Assembly (NCBI GenBank): GCA_019636285.1
Contig: JAHBXV010000005.1
Span: forward strand, 140,218 to 204,217
DNA from: Planctomycetaceae bacterium
GTDB taxonomy: Bacteria > Planctomycetota > Planctomycetia > Planctomycetales > Planctomycetaceae
Reading direction: 5' to 3'
DNA length: 64,000 nucleotides
Below the pieces are notes generated by a model. That model ran no database searches, had not been told where the DNA came from, and saw only the letters and a program-made list of their open reading frames with translations. The position numbers and the translations under genes were made by a program. This document shows positions 17,797 to 26,788 of this stretch, in pieces (the stretch's first letter is position 1; the number at the start of each line of letters is the position of its first letter).

Positions 17797-18747
17797 CTAC
17801 GCATAGAAGAAGACCTTCTCGGCGGTCTTCCGCAGCATCCAGTCACGGTCGTCCTTCGACAGGAAATCGATGCGGTCGCGGACCAGGCTGATCGACGCCT
17901 TGTAGGTATTATCGCCCCCAATCTGGTACGGCGAATCGCTGGCCCACATTAGCCGTTCGGGACCAAAGGTTTCGTAAAGGCGCTTGATCATCGGGATCAG
18001 TTCATCGTGCGGGGGCTTCTTCTGCCCCAGCGCGTAGAATGCCGAGACCTTGACGCTGGCGTGCTTATGCCGGGCAAGACGGCAGAGATTGCTGATATCG
18101 CTGTCGCGCATCTGCCCATCGACGCCAATACGAGCAAAGTGGTCGATCACGATCGGCGTCTCGGGATGCTTTTCGCACATCCTGTCCGTCGCCGGCAGGT
18201 CCGAGGCGTTGATTAACAGGCACATTGCCTGCCGGGTCTCGGCTCCGGTTTTCCACATTTCCTGCATGCCTGGCGTCTCCAGCCACTTCGGCTGGTCCTC
18301 GGGCTTGCGGACAAACGGAGTGATGCGAAACCCGGTGACGCCCTGCGGCAGCAGCTTCTTCATCGCCGCGCCGGGATTCGGCAGATGGTCATCGACCATC
18401 CCCTGCACTCGGAACAGTTTGGGATGCCGCTTCACCGCATTGACGAGGTACGAATTGTCGAACAGATGGTAGACCGAGTGCTGAATGAGGACGACCCGGC
18501 CCACCCCTTCCGGCCGGGCAATCGCCATCAATTCATCGTCAGTGAAACTGGGTGGAGCCAGATCCTTGGTCGTCAGCCCCGGAGCCAGCGGATACTTGTC
18601 CGCATCCGGCGGCCAGATGTGCGAATGGGCATCGATCCAGGGAAGATCGTCTTCAGCGGCGGAGAGAGAACTCGTCATCAAACTCCCCGCCACCGCTAGA
18701 TTGGCGGCCAGAAACTGGCGGCGGTCCAAGTTCACGAAACTGGGCAT
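17797..18747 (-). CDS. Amidohydrolase (TIM-barrel metal-dependent hydrolase)
   Basis: 316 residues from an ATG at 18747 that has GAGG about 8 bases upstream and opens a Tat-like signal (LDRRQFLAANLAVAGSLM). The mature protein has the amidohydrolase-2 pattern: IDAHSHIWPP (metal-binding HxH) near residue 38, IVIDHFARIG in the middle, and LMWASDSPYQ near residue 278 with the catalytic aspartate. Relatives hydrolyse lactones such as 2-pyrone-4,6-dicarboxylate or decarboxylate aromatic acids; the substrate here is unknown. Export of this family is common in Planctomycetes. Confidence 0.9.
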   Translation of the reverse strand: MPSFVNLDRRQFLAANLAVAGSLMTSSLSAAEDDLPWIDAHSHIWPPDADKYPLAPGLTTKDLAPPSFTDDELMAIARPEGVGRVVLIQHSVYHLFDNSYLVNAVKRHPKLFRVQGMVDDHLPNPGAAMKKLLPQGVTGFRITPFVRKPEDQPKWLETPGMQEMWKTGAETRQAMCLLINASDLPATDRMCEKHPETPIVIDHFARIGVDGQMRDSDISNLCRLARHKHASVKVSAFYALGQKKPPHDELIPMIKRLYETFGPERLMWASDSPYQIGGDNTYKASISLVRDRIDFLSKDDRDWMLRKTAEKVFFYA

Positions 18748-18783
18748 GGGCGATCCTCGGCGACAACACGCGATAGAGTGAAA

Positions 18784-18818
18784 GAAGCGGCCAGCGTGCC
18801 ATGTCCGCTGGCCGCTTC
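18784..18818 (-). terminator. Terminator-like hairpin upstream of amidohydrolase
   Basis: GAAGCGGCCAGCG (18784-18796) pairs perfectly over 13 bp with CGCTGGCCGCTTC (18806-18818) around a 9-base loop. Read on the minus strand it is followed by TTT and then CACTC, a weak T-tail. It lies downstream of the small protein gene at 18946-19266 and would separate it from the amidohydrolase. Confidence 0.65.
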
Positions 18819-18945
18819 CTAATCTACCACGGTTCTGCCTCCGCGAGCTATTGACCGCATCAAGCCTCGCAAAAACAACGTGAACCAACCGGTCCATCTG
18901 GCACTCGGAAAGTTTGCCCGCACATCCCAAGGGCGGGTGTCGTCG

Positions 18946-19266
18946 TCAGAATGTATCGGGGAGGGATGTCCCCGCGGCATCCAGGAACCAGCAATTCACC
19001 CTGAACGATACTGGCTCGTCGGTCAATCCCATCTCAGACCCCTGCCAAGTTGTGGGCTGCGTCAGAGGATTCGAGTCCTGACGAATCATGTCAATTGAGT
19101 TGCCGATCTGGACGTTTGAGCTATTAAAAAGTTGTAGGTATGGGATCGGCTGCCAGTCCGACACCTGACACCCTGAAGACGGCGTGATGACTGCCGTCAC
19201 CGACACGTTCCAGTCCATGCCGCCAGTGGTCTTGGACTTCGAAGTGATCGTTATGCTTCCACTCAT
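18946..19266 (-). CDS. Small hypothetical protein
   Basis: 106 residues from the ATG at 19266, which has GAGGG about 9 bases upstream; a further in-frame methionine lies at 19299. The sequence is rich in S, T, N and beta-strand formers (SITITSKSKTTGGMDW, then VTAVITPSSGCQVSDW) and has no signal peptide or membrane segment. I recognise no family. It lies 60 bases downstream of the kinase gene and ends before a terminator-like hairpin, so it may be co-transcribed with the kinase. Two cysteines are present but no metal motif. Confidence 0.6.
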   Translation of the reverse strand: MSGSITITSKSKTTGGMDWNVSVTAVITPSSGCQVSDWQPIPYLQLFNSSNVQIGNSIDMIRQDSNPLTQPTTWQGSEMGLTDEPVSFRVNCWFLDAAGTSLPDTF

Positions 19267-19326
19267 ACCGTTTGGCCCTCTATCTGGAACTCGTTTCAAA
19301 AGCTCTGCGCCCAGGATTTACCCAAC

Positions 19327-21267
19327 CTACTTTTCAACCGACTTCGCACGGACCCCGAATGCCGCGACAGTAATCGGCGATTCGACGCCGACAACGCCGA
19401 CGGGCTTGCCTTCGGGTTTGATTTCACCCCATTGAGTGGGAAGCGATACTGGCCGTGCAAGAATCGACGTGTCATTCAGCAGCACGCTTTCGACCTTGTC
19501 CGAACTCACAACCGCGACGAGGTGGTTCTGCGGAAGATTCGAGGACTCAACTTTGCGTGCCATCACGATTTCGCCATCGTAGACAATGTATCGGTCGGAT
19601 ACGGGTCGCAGTCGATGAAGCCGAATCTCCAGTTCACAGGGACTGCCGAAAGAGTCGCGGCCGACCAGCAGGCTCCAGCATCTCCCCATCCCTTCCGAGT
19701 CAATCGTCAGCCCCCAGAAGAAACCGCACTTACCCTGGAGTGGGTTCACTTTGACTTGCATATCGAGTTCGATCCGGTCACCGGACGCAACCCCCGCCTC
19801 GAACATCGAGAAAAATCCGGCATCGAATCGAAACTGGTTCGTCGCCGCATTCCACTCGTAGGTCTCGCTCTGCGAAAACGGCATCCAGGCCACCGGGCGC
19901 AGATTAAGCGGCCGAACCTCCACCGGCGCGGCGGTTGTCGCCACGGATGATCCCACCACGGCGGCTATCGCCGTTCCCGTCGACTCCGTCGCATCGCGTT
20001 CCCTGCCAGCCGCCATGACGAACCACAGGAACAGCCCCACCCCGGTCACCGTCCCGACTTGCACCATCGCGTTGGGCAAAAACGCCCTCCAGCGGTGAGG
20101 TCTCCGTCGTTCGGCAAGCCAGCATTCAATCGTCTCGATCATCTCGGCGACCGACGACGGTCGATCCGCGGGAGACTTGTGCAGGCACTTGAGAATCAGA
20201 TTCTCGAGCGCCACCGGAATGTCGGGACTCAACGAACGGGGCGTGGGAGGATCCTTGTGAAGAATCTGCTCGCGAAAATCGCTCCAGTCGACGCCCACGA
20301 ACGGCAACCGACCCACGACCAGGCGATACAGCAACACTCCCAGCGAGTAAATGTCGGAACGCGGGCCGCAGAAATGCGACTCCCCGCGCGCTTGCTCGGG
20401 AGACATGTAACCGGGCGTCCCCGCGGCGCTCGGCTTCTCGGAAAGTTGCTGCCATTCGGAGGCCGCCAGTCCAAAATCGCCCAGCCGCGCCTTGCCGTCA
20501 TCGTCAAACAGAATATTCGACGGCTTGATGTCTCGATGAACCAGTTCTCGCTCATGGGCATGCTGCACGCCGCGAGCAATCTGCAGAAAGATCTGAATCC
20601 CTTCCATAAGATCGACCGGCCCCTGTTTCAGGCGATCGTCGAGGGTTCCCCCTCTCATGAGCTTCGAAGCCAGAAACGCCTGACCGTCCGGCGTGAAACC
20701 GGCGTCATAGATCGGGACAATCCCGGCATGATCCAACTGTGAAACCCGCTGGCCTTCGCGAATCAGGTTCTCGATCGCCGCCGGAGTGATCGATTCCTGC
20801 CCGCGCAACAGCTTGAGCGCGACCGGACGGTTCAGCAGCGGATCGTGAGCCCGCCAGACTACGCCAAACGCGCCGTGGGCAATGCGCTTGATCAATTGGT
20901 ATCGGCCCGCGAACTTCGTTCCCCCCTCGGCCGCCCCCCCGTTCGCATCGATCCCTTGCGTCGGCGCGACACCGCCCAGGCTCGTCAACTCCGTGAACCA
21001 CTGTGGTTCGCCGCGCTGACACAAAATGGGAAAGCGCTCGACATACTGCTCCCACGACGGCAATTCACCGCGTTCCCTCCGATGCGACACCTCCAGCCGG
21101 ATCAGCGCCAGAATCAAATCGGGAGAACTCGGCTCCGCCCGGCTCCCGAGAATTTCTTCCACACGCGCGAGGCGACCGGTCGCGAGATCCTGTCGAAACC
21201 GATCACGCAATTCGACATCCGCCGGCGAAAGCTTTCCGTCCAACGCAAGTTCAACCGTGGAATTCAT
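19327..21267 (-). CDS. Membrane Ser/Thr protein kinase
   Basis: 646 residues from the ATG at 21267. The N-terminal 110 residues carry the helical region often found before planctomycete kinases (DLILALIRLEVSHRRERGE, then YVERFP). The kinase domain spans about 120-390: glycine loop IAHGAFGVV, VALKLL with the ATP lysine, HRDIKPSNILFDD (catalytic loop), DFGLA and GTPGYMSPEQA, all intact, so it should be active. A single membrane segment follows (TVTGVGLFLWFVMA). The roughly 190-residue C-terminal part is beta-rich and probably extracytoplasmic, a plausible sensor domain. It matches the PASTA-less planctomycete kinase type; ligand and targets are unknown. Confidence 0.93.
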   Translation of the reverse strand: MNSTVELALDGKLSPADVELRDRFRQDLATGRLARVEEILGSRAEPSSPDLILALIRLEVSHRRERGELPSWEQYVERFPILCQRGEPQWFTELTSLGGVAPTQGIDANGGAAEGGTKFAGRYQLIKRIAHGAFGVVWRAHDPLLNRPVALKLLRGQESITPAAIENLIREGQRVSQLDHAGIVPIYDAGFTPDGQAFLASKLMRGGTLDDRLKQGPVDLMEGIQIFLQIARGVQHAHERELVHRDIKPSNILFDDDGKARLGDFGLAASEWQQLSEKPSAAGTPGYMSPEQARGESHFCGPRSDIYSLGVLLYRLVVGRLPFVGVDWSDFREQILHKDPPTPRSLSPDIPVALENLILKCLHKSPADRPSSVAEMIETIECWLAERRRPHRWRAFLPNAMVQVGTVTGVGLFLWFVMAAGRERDATESTGTAIAAVVGSSVATTAAPVEVRPLNLRPVAWMPFSQSETYEWNAATNQFRFDAGFFSMFEAGVASGDRIELDMQVKVNPLQGKCGFFWGLTIDSEGMGRCWSLLVGRDSFGSPCELEIRLHRLRPVSDRYIVYDGEIVMARKVESSNLPQNHLVAVVSSDKVESVLLNDTSILARPVSLPTQWGEIKPEGKPVGVVGVESPITVAAFGVRAKSVEK

Positions 21268-21684
21268 AGCGCCGTCCCCGATAAAAGGCCGATCCCGGCG
21301 GTCGCAATGTGCCGCGGCAACTGGCAAGCGGGATAGGGAGTCGTCGCGAACAGGTCGTGAATCGCGGAAATACGTCAGGAACGGGTTGCCGTCGCTGTTG
21401 TCAACTAATTACCGGTGGCAACAGCTTATCGGAATCAGTCAAAGAGGATCCGCTAGATTAGCCCCAGCAGTCTAAAGACGGCCGCGGCGAATTCGCAAGG
21501 GGGCCGGTCCGGAAAACGAATGAGGTCGTTGCCCCCGTGGCACGACGACTTAGGCTAAATACCAGAGAGGTTGCGTAGTTATCCCAGTCCTGAATTCACG
21601 ACTCTTCGGACAGCATCGGTTTCCCCGAACGGGCCAGATGTTCGCGAATCGCCACCCGGATCGTCACCAAGACTCCGGGTGTCC
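21268..21684. other. 417-bp intergenic region upstream of the kinase
   Basis: No gene is recognised on either strand. It lies between the 3' end of the sialate O-acetylesterase gene and the 5' end of the kinase gene is to its left, so it contains the kinase promoter and the leader with GGGGA ahead of the ATG at 21267. Confidence 0.4.
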
Positions 21685-23208
21685 TCACGGCTGTTTCACG
21701 GTCAGCCGAAACGGTGTCGCCGGAAGCGAAGCATTGTTGACGAGTACGGCTTTCGGATTGTTCGACCACGCATAACGGACTTGCGTCGGGTTCGCGATTT
21801 CGGAACTCGACAGAATGACGCTGCCGTTCCCCAATCGCGCCGCCGCCGGGACGAACTTGCCATCCGGACCGGCAATCTCGAAGCCCTCCGGCTCCCCGTT
21901 GAACTTCAAACCGTCGCCATATCGAAACCAGATCTCGAATTCGCGGCCCCGCACCGCATGCTTGAGCGGCAGCGGACCCGACGCGACGCGAGGCCGACCA
22001 TGCACAGTATAGAGTGCCCAATTCGCCAGCCGACGACCGACATCCTGCTTGTTGCGCGGATGGATATCATCGGCTTCCCCAAGGTCCAGGCAAGTTGCCA
22101 TTCCGGTAAACGGCACCGACAACGATTCGAGCATCCCTTCGCGAACCAGCGGCCACTGGCGATCTGCCGGAGTGTTGAAGTTGGGAAGCTGAACCCACGC
22201 GAACGGAAAATCTCCCTGCCCCCACCGCGAGCGCCAATCCTGAATGAGCAGCGGCAATTGAATGCGATAAAGATCGGCGACTTCCGGGCGGCAGTTGTTC
22301 TCTCCCTGGTACCAGATTGCTCCCCGGATGGCATACGGAATCAGCGGCGCGATCTTGCCATTGAAGAGATTCGCCGGATGATTGCGGTCCTCGCGCGGCC
22401 GGACGGGAGCCACCGGACGACGCGGCGGCGGCGTGTTCGCGGCACGAGCCTCCGCGGCCGCCTTCTGCCAGTTGGCAAGCGCGACTTCGTACCGTTTTTG
22501 GGCGGCTTCGGGTTGATACGCCTCGTCGCGCAATCGCCACGCGGCGAGCATCTCCTTCAATTCCGGCTTGGCCACCTGCGGCTCCATGCTGGTCCATGCT
22601 TCAATCGACGTCCCCCCGACCGACGAATTGATGAGCCCCACGGGAACCCCCAGTTCCTGGTGAATCGCCTTCCCGAAGTAGTAAGCGGTCCCCGAGAATC
22701 GGCCAACCGTTTCGGGCGAGCAGACCGTCCAGACGCCCGTACATTCGGCCTGCGGCGTCGTCGCTGCTCCAGACGTGACGGTAAACATCCGGATCTTCGG
22801 AAAGCTGGCCTGGGCCTTCTCCTGTTCGAAATTCAGGCAGCGATCGACCGTCATCGCCATGTTTGACTGCCCGCTCGCCAGCCAGACTTCGCCGACGAGC
22901 ACATCCTTGATGGCAAGTTCGTTCGCCCCCTTCACCGAGATCGAAAGCTCCTGATCCCGCTCGAACGGCCCCAGCACGGCTTTCCAGCGGCCATCGGCAC
23001 CAGCGGTCGCGGTGCATGACTGGTCATCCACGGTGATCGTGACGACCTCTCCCGGATCGGCCCAGCCCCAGATGGGAACCGGGCGATCGGCCTGCAGAAC
23101 CATGTGATCCGAGAAGATCGCAGGCAGCTTAACCGCCGCGAGGCCGGGTGAAACGGACAGCCAGCCGGCCACGAAGGCCAACCCCAGTAGCAGTGATCCA
23201 CGGCGCAT
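21685..23208 (-). CDS. Sialate O-acetylesterase-like SGNH hydrolase, exported
   Basis: 507 residues from the ATG at 23208 with a signal peptide (MRRGSLLLGLAFVAGWLSV). After a beta domain (VKLPAIFSDHMVLQADRPVP, typical of this family) comes the SGNH core: WLASGQSNMAM with the nucleophile serine, GAIWYQGENN (block III), and DDIHPRNKQDVG with the Asp-His pair near residue 395. An inserted low-complexity segment around residues 250-275 (AARAANTPPPRRPVAPVRPR) looks like a linker loop. The family removes acetyl groups from sialic acids or from plant polysaccharides; in Planctomycetes, which are polysaccharide degraders, the second role is likelier. Confidence 0.93.
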   Translation of the reverse strand: MRRGSLLLGLAFVAGWLSVSPGLAAVKLPAIFSDHMVLQADRPVPIWGWADPGEVVTITVDDQSCTATAGADGRWKAVLGPFERDQELSISVKGANELAIKDVLVGEVWLASGQSNMAMTVDRCLNFEQEKAQASFPKIRMFTVTSGAATTPQAECTGVWTVCSPETVGRFSGTAYYFGKAIHQELGVPVGLINSSVGGTSIEAWTSMEPQVAKPELKEMLAAWRLRDEAYQPEAAQKRYEVALANWQKAAAEARAANTPPPRRPVAPVRPREDRNHPANLFNGKIAPLIPYAIRGAIWYQGENNCRPEVADLYRIQLPLLIQDWRSRWGQGDFPFAWVQLPNFNTPADRQWPLVREGMLESLSVPFTGMATCLDLGEADDIHPRNKQDVGRRLANWALYTVHGRPRVASGPLPLKHAVRGREFEIWFRYGDGLKFNGEPEGFEIAGPDGKFVPAAARLGNGSVILSSSEIANPTQVRYAWSNNPKAVLVNNASLPATPFRLTVKQP

Positions 23209-23661
23209 CGACGACTCCCGTTGCAAGAATCCCGGAACGAAGGCGATTTTCCTGTTTTGGCAACGATACTCGATGCCTCGGGAAAACCCAAATCGAGAGA
23301 CCGTTGACCTTGGCTCTCACGGTTGAGATTACGTCTCTTTCAAATCCGCAGTCGTCTTGGCATTCAGCAGCGCTTGGCTGGAAACGTAACGTTGCCCCAT
23401 CGTGAAGGCAGTATTCTTGCCGCTTTTTGAAGTCGTGGCGTTGAGGACTTCACTCTTTAGCTGGAGCCCACCCCGTGATTGAGTCGCCACTCCACCCGCT
23501 CTACGATCTCCCACGGGTGCCTCTCCGCGAATGTGACCTATGCTTCTTGTCGGTCCAGCCGCTCCATAGAATTGATAGTGAACCCTTCGCGGAATTTCGG
23601 TGTCGCGTGAACATGGCTCGCGTTTCTCGAAGTCAAACCCTCGCAGGAGAGGCCGCTGCAA
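23209..23661. other. 453-bp divergent intergenic region
   Basis: It separates the minus-strand esterase from the plus-strand AAA ATPase and should hold both promoters. I see no convincing gene; short frames here have no family resemblance. AGGAGAGG at 23643-23650 lies about 10 bases before the ATPase ATG at 23662. Confidence 0.45.
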
Positions 23662-25092
23662 ATGGCTGAACTCGGCTGGCTGCTCGTGGGGTTGTTGATT
23701 GGCGGCGGAGCCATGTTCTGGTTTGTTCGGCGGCAACGAGGCCGGGAAGACCAGGGGCCGCCGTCGATCTCGAAGCTGCTAACCGCGCACTTCGCGCCAA
23801 CGGTGATCGACAACATCACCATTTCCGAGCGGCAGTTCCCATTTCGAGTGCGTGCAGACCTGCAACGGGCGATTGATCGGCTGTTTGACGATCGGACCAG
23901 GATTCTGCATTTCTGTGGTATTCGACGAGAGTATTCCCACGAGGGGGTCAACCTGTCGGATTGCATCATCGAAAGCCAGCACAATCCCGCCCGGTCCATT
24001 CCCCCGGAATATGAGGAACTTTACGTTGGCGAAGAACTGCCGATTCGGGTGTTGAAGAACGGTCTCTGGCTTCTCGAAAAGAATGGGATTCGGTTCGCTG
24101 TGCTGCTGGCCCCCATCTCGCGATACGGCCAGACCACCGGAATGCAGTTTCAGGTCGGCACGCCGAACGCCGTGGAAGGGACTCGGATCACTCAGGATTT
24201 CTTCAAGCATCTCGAAGAGTCGATTCTCAAAGCCGAGTCCTATCGAGGCAAAATTCTGTCGCTGGAGCTGGCCGAACATTCCTACTCGGGGCATTCCACG
24301 GGCATCACGGTTCACAAACTCCGGGAAGTTGCACGGGATCAGGTGATCTTACCGGCCTCGACGCTGACGCTGCTGGAGCGAAACGTCATTCAGTTTGTGA
24401 AGCAGCGCGAGAAGCTGGCCCAATTTCGGCAGGCGACGAAGAAAGGGATTCTGTTCTACGGTCCTCCGGGGACCGGTAAGACTCATACGATCCATTATCT
24501 CGCCCGGGCGCTGGAAGGTCACACCACCTTATTGGTCTCGGCGGAGCAGGTTGGCTTATTGAGCGAATACATGACGCTGGCCCGGCTGCTTCAACCCAGT
24601 ATCGTTGTCATGGAGGACGTGGATCTGATCGCCCGGGATCGCGAGCAGATGAACAGCGCCTGCGAGGAAGTACTGCTGAATAAGCTGCTCAACGAGATGG
24701 ACGGCCTGAAGGAAGAAGCCGACATCCTGTTCATCCTGACGACGAATCGACCGGAAACCCTGGAAGCGGCTCTCGCGTCACGGCCCGGCCGCATCGACCA
24801 GGCGATTGAGTTTCCCCTTCCGGATGAGGCGGGCCGGGAAAAACTCGTCCTGCTATATGCTCATGGGACGAACTTGTCGGGGGATATCGTGGCCGAGATC
24901 GTTCGCCGGACGCAGGGCGTGAGCGCCGCGTTCATCAAGGAACTGATGCGGCGCATCGTTCAATTCCACATCGAACGCAACGGCGGCAGCGAGATCGACC
25001 GGGCCGATGTCGACGCCGCCCTCGACGAAATGCTCTTCAGCGGCGGGAAGCTCAATCTCAAGTTGCTTGGAGCCAGTGAGGTGGCGACGTAG
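23662..25092 (+). CDS. Membrane-anchored AAA ATPase
   Basis: 476 residues. A single N-terminal membrane segment (LGWLLVGLLIGGGAMFWFV) is followed by about 220 residues of unrecognised domain and a C-terminal AAA module: Walker A GPPGTGKT near residue 267, Walker B SIVVMEDVD near 315, sensor-1 ILTTNRPE, arginine finger region ASRPGRIDQAIEFPLPD, and the small helical lid. It resembles the FtsH/CDC48 type AAA domain but has no zinc protease motif. An unfoldase or remodelling factor at the membrane is the likely role. It precedes a toxin-antitoxin locus on the same strand, with no evident functional tie. Confidence 0.9.
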   Translation: MAELGWLLVGLLIGGGAMFWFVRRQRGREDQGPPSISKLLTAHFAPTVIDNITISERQFPFRVRADLQRAIDRLFDDRTRILHFCGIRREYSHEGVNLSDCIIESQHNPARSIPPEYEELYVGEELPIRVLKNGLWLLEKNGIRFAVLLAPISRYGQTTGMQFQVGTPNAVEGTRITQDFFKHLEESILKAESYRGKILSLELAEHSYSGHSTGITVHKLREVARDQVILPASTLTLLERNVIQFVKQREKLAQFRQATKKGILFYGPPGTGKTHTIHYLARALEGHTTLLVSAEQVGLLSEYMTLARLLQPSIVVMEDVDLIARDREQMNSACEEVLLNKLLNEMDGLKEEADILFILTTNRPETLEAALASRPGRIDQAIEFPLPDEAGREKLVLLYAHGTNLSGDIVAEIVRRTQGVSAAFIKELMRRIVQFHIERNGGSEIDRADVDAALDEMLFSGGKLNLKLLGASEVAT

Positions 25093-25183
25093 GTCGACGC
25101 GACTTCGGAACTTTCCGTCTACATTTGCTGGTTGTGAGGCTTGACCGGCAACGAATACAATGCGAGTCAGCAGGAGATAATTG

Positions 25184-25426
25184 ATGTCGCAAGAGCCGCT
25201 GAACCTTCTCGACGCCGCGCTCCAGCTTCCGATGGCGGAACGCGGACAACTCGCCGCACGGCTGATCGAAAGTCTCGAAGGCGAGGACGATAGCCAAGTC
25301 GAGGAGGCATGGTCGAACGAATTGCGTCGACGCCTGGAAGAAATCGACAGCGGTCGCGTGGAAATGATTCCCTGGTCGGTCGCTCGACTGCAAATCCGAG
25401 GACAGGATGGAACCTCGGCCGATTGA
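25184..25426 (+). CDS. Addiction-module antitoxin (PF09720-like)
   Basis: 80 residues from an ATG with AGGAGA 6 bases upstream at 25172-25177; the adjacent in-frame TTG is less likely. The sequence (LLDAALQLPMAERGQLAARL, then EEAWSNELRRRLEEIDSG, ending in VEMIPW) matches the putative addiction module component family, antitoxins paired with ParE/RelE toxins. The downstream toxin reading frame overlaps its 3' end by 20 bases, the normal arrangement, but that toxin is truncated here, so the antitoxin is an orphan. Confidence 0.88.
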   Translation: MSQEPLNLLDAALQLPMAERGQLAARLIESLEGEDDSQVEEAWSNELRRRLEEIDSGRVEMIPWSVARLQIRGQDGTSAD

Positions 25427-25592
25427 GCTGCATCCAAAGACGGTCGCTGAAGCCATCGCCGCTCGGCAGTGGTACGCTGAAATCGAACCATCGCTTGGTG
25501 AATCGTTTTCGCAGGAACTGGATCAGGTTGTTGACCGGATTGAACGTCATCCGGAACGATGGAGCCAGCACCTGTCTGGGACGAGGATCGTT
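25407..25592 (+). pseudogene. Truncated ParE/RelE-type toxin
   Basis: The frame starts at ATG 25407 inside the antitoxin gene. Its first 61 residues are a good ParE N-terminal half (ELHPKTVAEAIAARQWYAEI, then DQVVDRIERHPERW and HLSGTRI). The expected C-terminal half, normally a beta-sheet with the catalytic residues and a closing HxRRRPGYW-like motif, is absent. From about 25590 the frame runs on as meaningless antisense of the next gene, whose stop codon is at 25598-25600. The break therefore coincides with the edge of the following lower-GC gene block. The toxin is almost certainly inactive. Confidence 0.75.
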
Positions 25593-25597
25593 GGGTC

Positions 25598-26701
25598 TCA
25601 GTTCACTCCGTTATCGGTCGCACTCAGCCATTCCCTTATTGCAGCCCTGAGCCATTCCCGAATCTCTTCGTCGCTTGAGGCGGAAACCAGATCTTCTCGC
25701 ATCAGCACCCACTCAGATTCTTCTCCCGCAACCGCGAGAGCAGCAGCGGTTCCCGCGCGTCCCGTAGACTTCGACAATTCCAGCATCAGCCGCAAGCGGG
25801 TCTCGTTCCCGATTGGCAATGCATACAACTCATCCAATATCGCTTCCTGTTCCTCGACGTCGTTTCTTCGAATTGCCTCTTTGACGGCAGTCATGGCGCG
25901 TCCCGTCACGAATGTTTCCCGATCCAGCCCAATACTCCTTGGGTCCAGCGCCAGGGAGAGAATGAACTTCACTCGTCCGTCTTCGGAAGACGCCGCTTTT
26001 TGTGCTACGATGCTCCTTGCCTCGACATCGCTTTCCAAATCTGTTGACAACAACAGTCTCGCGGCATCCCACGCCAGTGGACTCTGATCCGCGAAATCCA
26101 TCGACACCCATCGAGTCCGCATCGCCTCGGAATCCAGCAAAGCGACGACATCCGGGAGCGCGCTTCTTCTCAAGTCGGGACATCTTGAGAGAAACTGAAG
26201 AACAGCGAACTGAACATCGCCATTCTCGTCTCGCAACAGTTCCGTGAGTCGGCTCGCAGTCGGATTCGTAATTGCTTCGGCATCCCCGAGTGCATAAACG
26301 GCTGCAATTCGGACGCGCGGATCACGATCTCCAATCGCATTTCGCAAGCAGTCTTCAATGGCGGCAATTGAGTCTCCACGGCATGCGCTGCCCAGCGCTC
26401 TGATACTTGCCACGCGAACCTCGACGTCCATCGCCGTCGCCAACGCGATAAGCTGTCGCTCAAAGAGCCTTGCTTGCTGGTGGTCGGAAACAAGTTCATA
26501 CAGTGCCTTGATCCGGTCTTGAATATCGCGACTCGATAGTCGTCGCGAAAAAGACTCAGTTTTCTCCAGCTTGATGGTAGAAAGTTCTTCCGCTGAAGGC
26601 ACCACAACAATTGGTGGGTCGGCGGGCGCGCTCGCCGGAAAGGCAAGCATGAATGCGGCGCCCATGGCAATGCCAAGCAGGGAAGGGAGTCGCGTACGCA
26701 T
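25598..26701 (-). CDS. HEAT-repeat exported protein
   Basis: 367 residues from the ATG at 26701, which has GGAGAGG upstream and begins a signal peptide (MRTRLPSLLGIAMGAAFMLAF). The mature part is a set of HEAT-like helical pairs, clearest at VRVASIRALGSACRGDSIAA, VRIAAVYALGDAEAI and VQFAVLQFLSRCP. The C-terminus has a short internal duplication (IREWLRAAIREWLSA). Codon use and GC content look lower than in the first 25 kb. It is the first of four minus-strand genes without known function, and its 3' end replaces the 3' half of a toxin gene on the opposite strand. Confidence 0.82.
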   Translation of the reverse strand: MRTRLPSLLGIAMGAAFMLAFPASAPADPPIVVVPSAEELSTIKLEKTESFSRRLSSRDIQDRIKALYELVSDHQQARLFERQLIALATAMDVEVRVASIRALGSACRGDSIAAIEDCLRNAIGDRDPRVRIAAVYALGDAEAITNPTASRLTELLRDENGDVQFAVLQFLSRCPDLRRSALPDVVALLDSEAMRTRWVSMDFADQSPLAWDAARLLLSTDLESDVEARSIVAQKAASSEDGRVKFILSLALDPRSIGLDRETFVTGRAMTAVKEAIRRNDVEEQEAILDELYALPIGNETRLRLMLELSKSTGRAGTAAALAVAGEESEWVLMREDLVSASSDEEIREWLRAAIREWLSATDNGVN

Positions 26702-26788
26702 CTGACACCTCTCCAATCCAATGGCCAATTGGAACCGTCGTTCCTGATTTTTGTCGGCATACAAATCAGTTGAAGCGGCGCTACGCTT

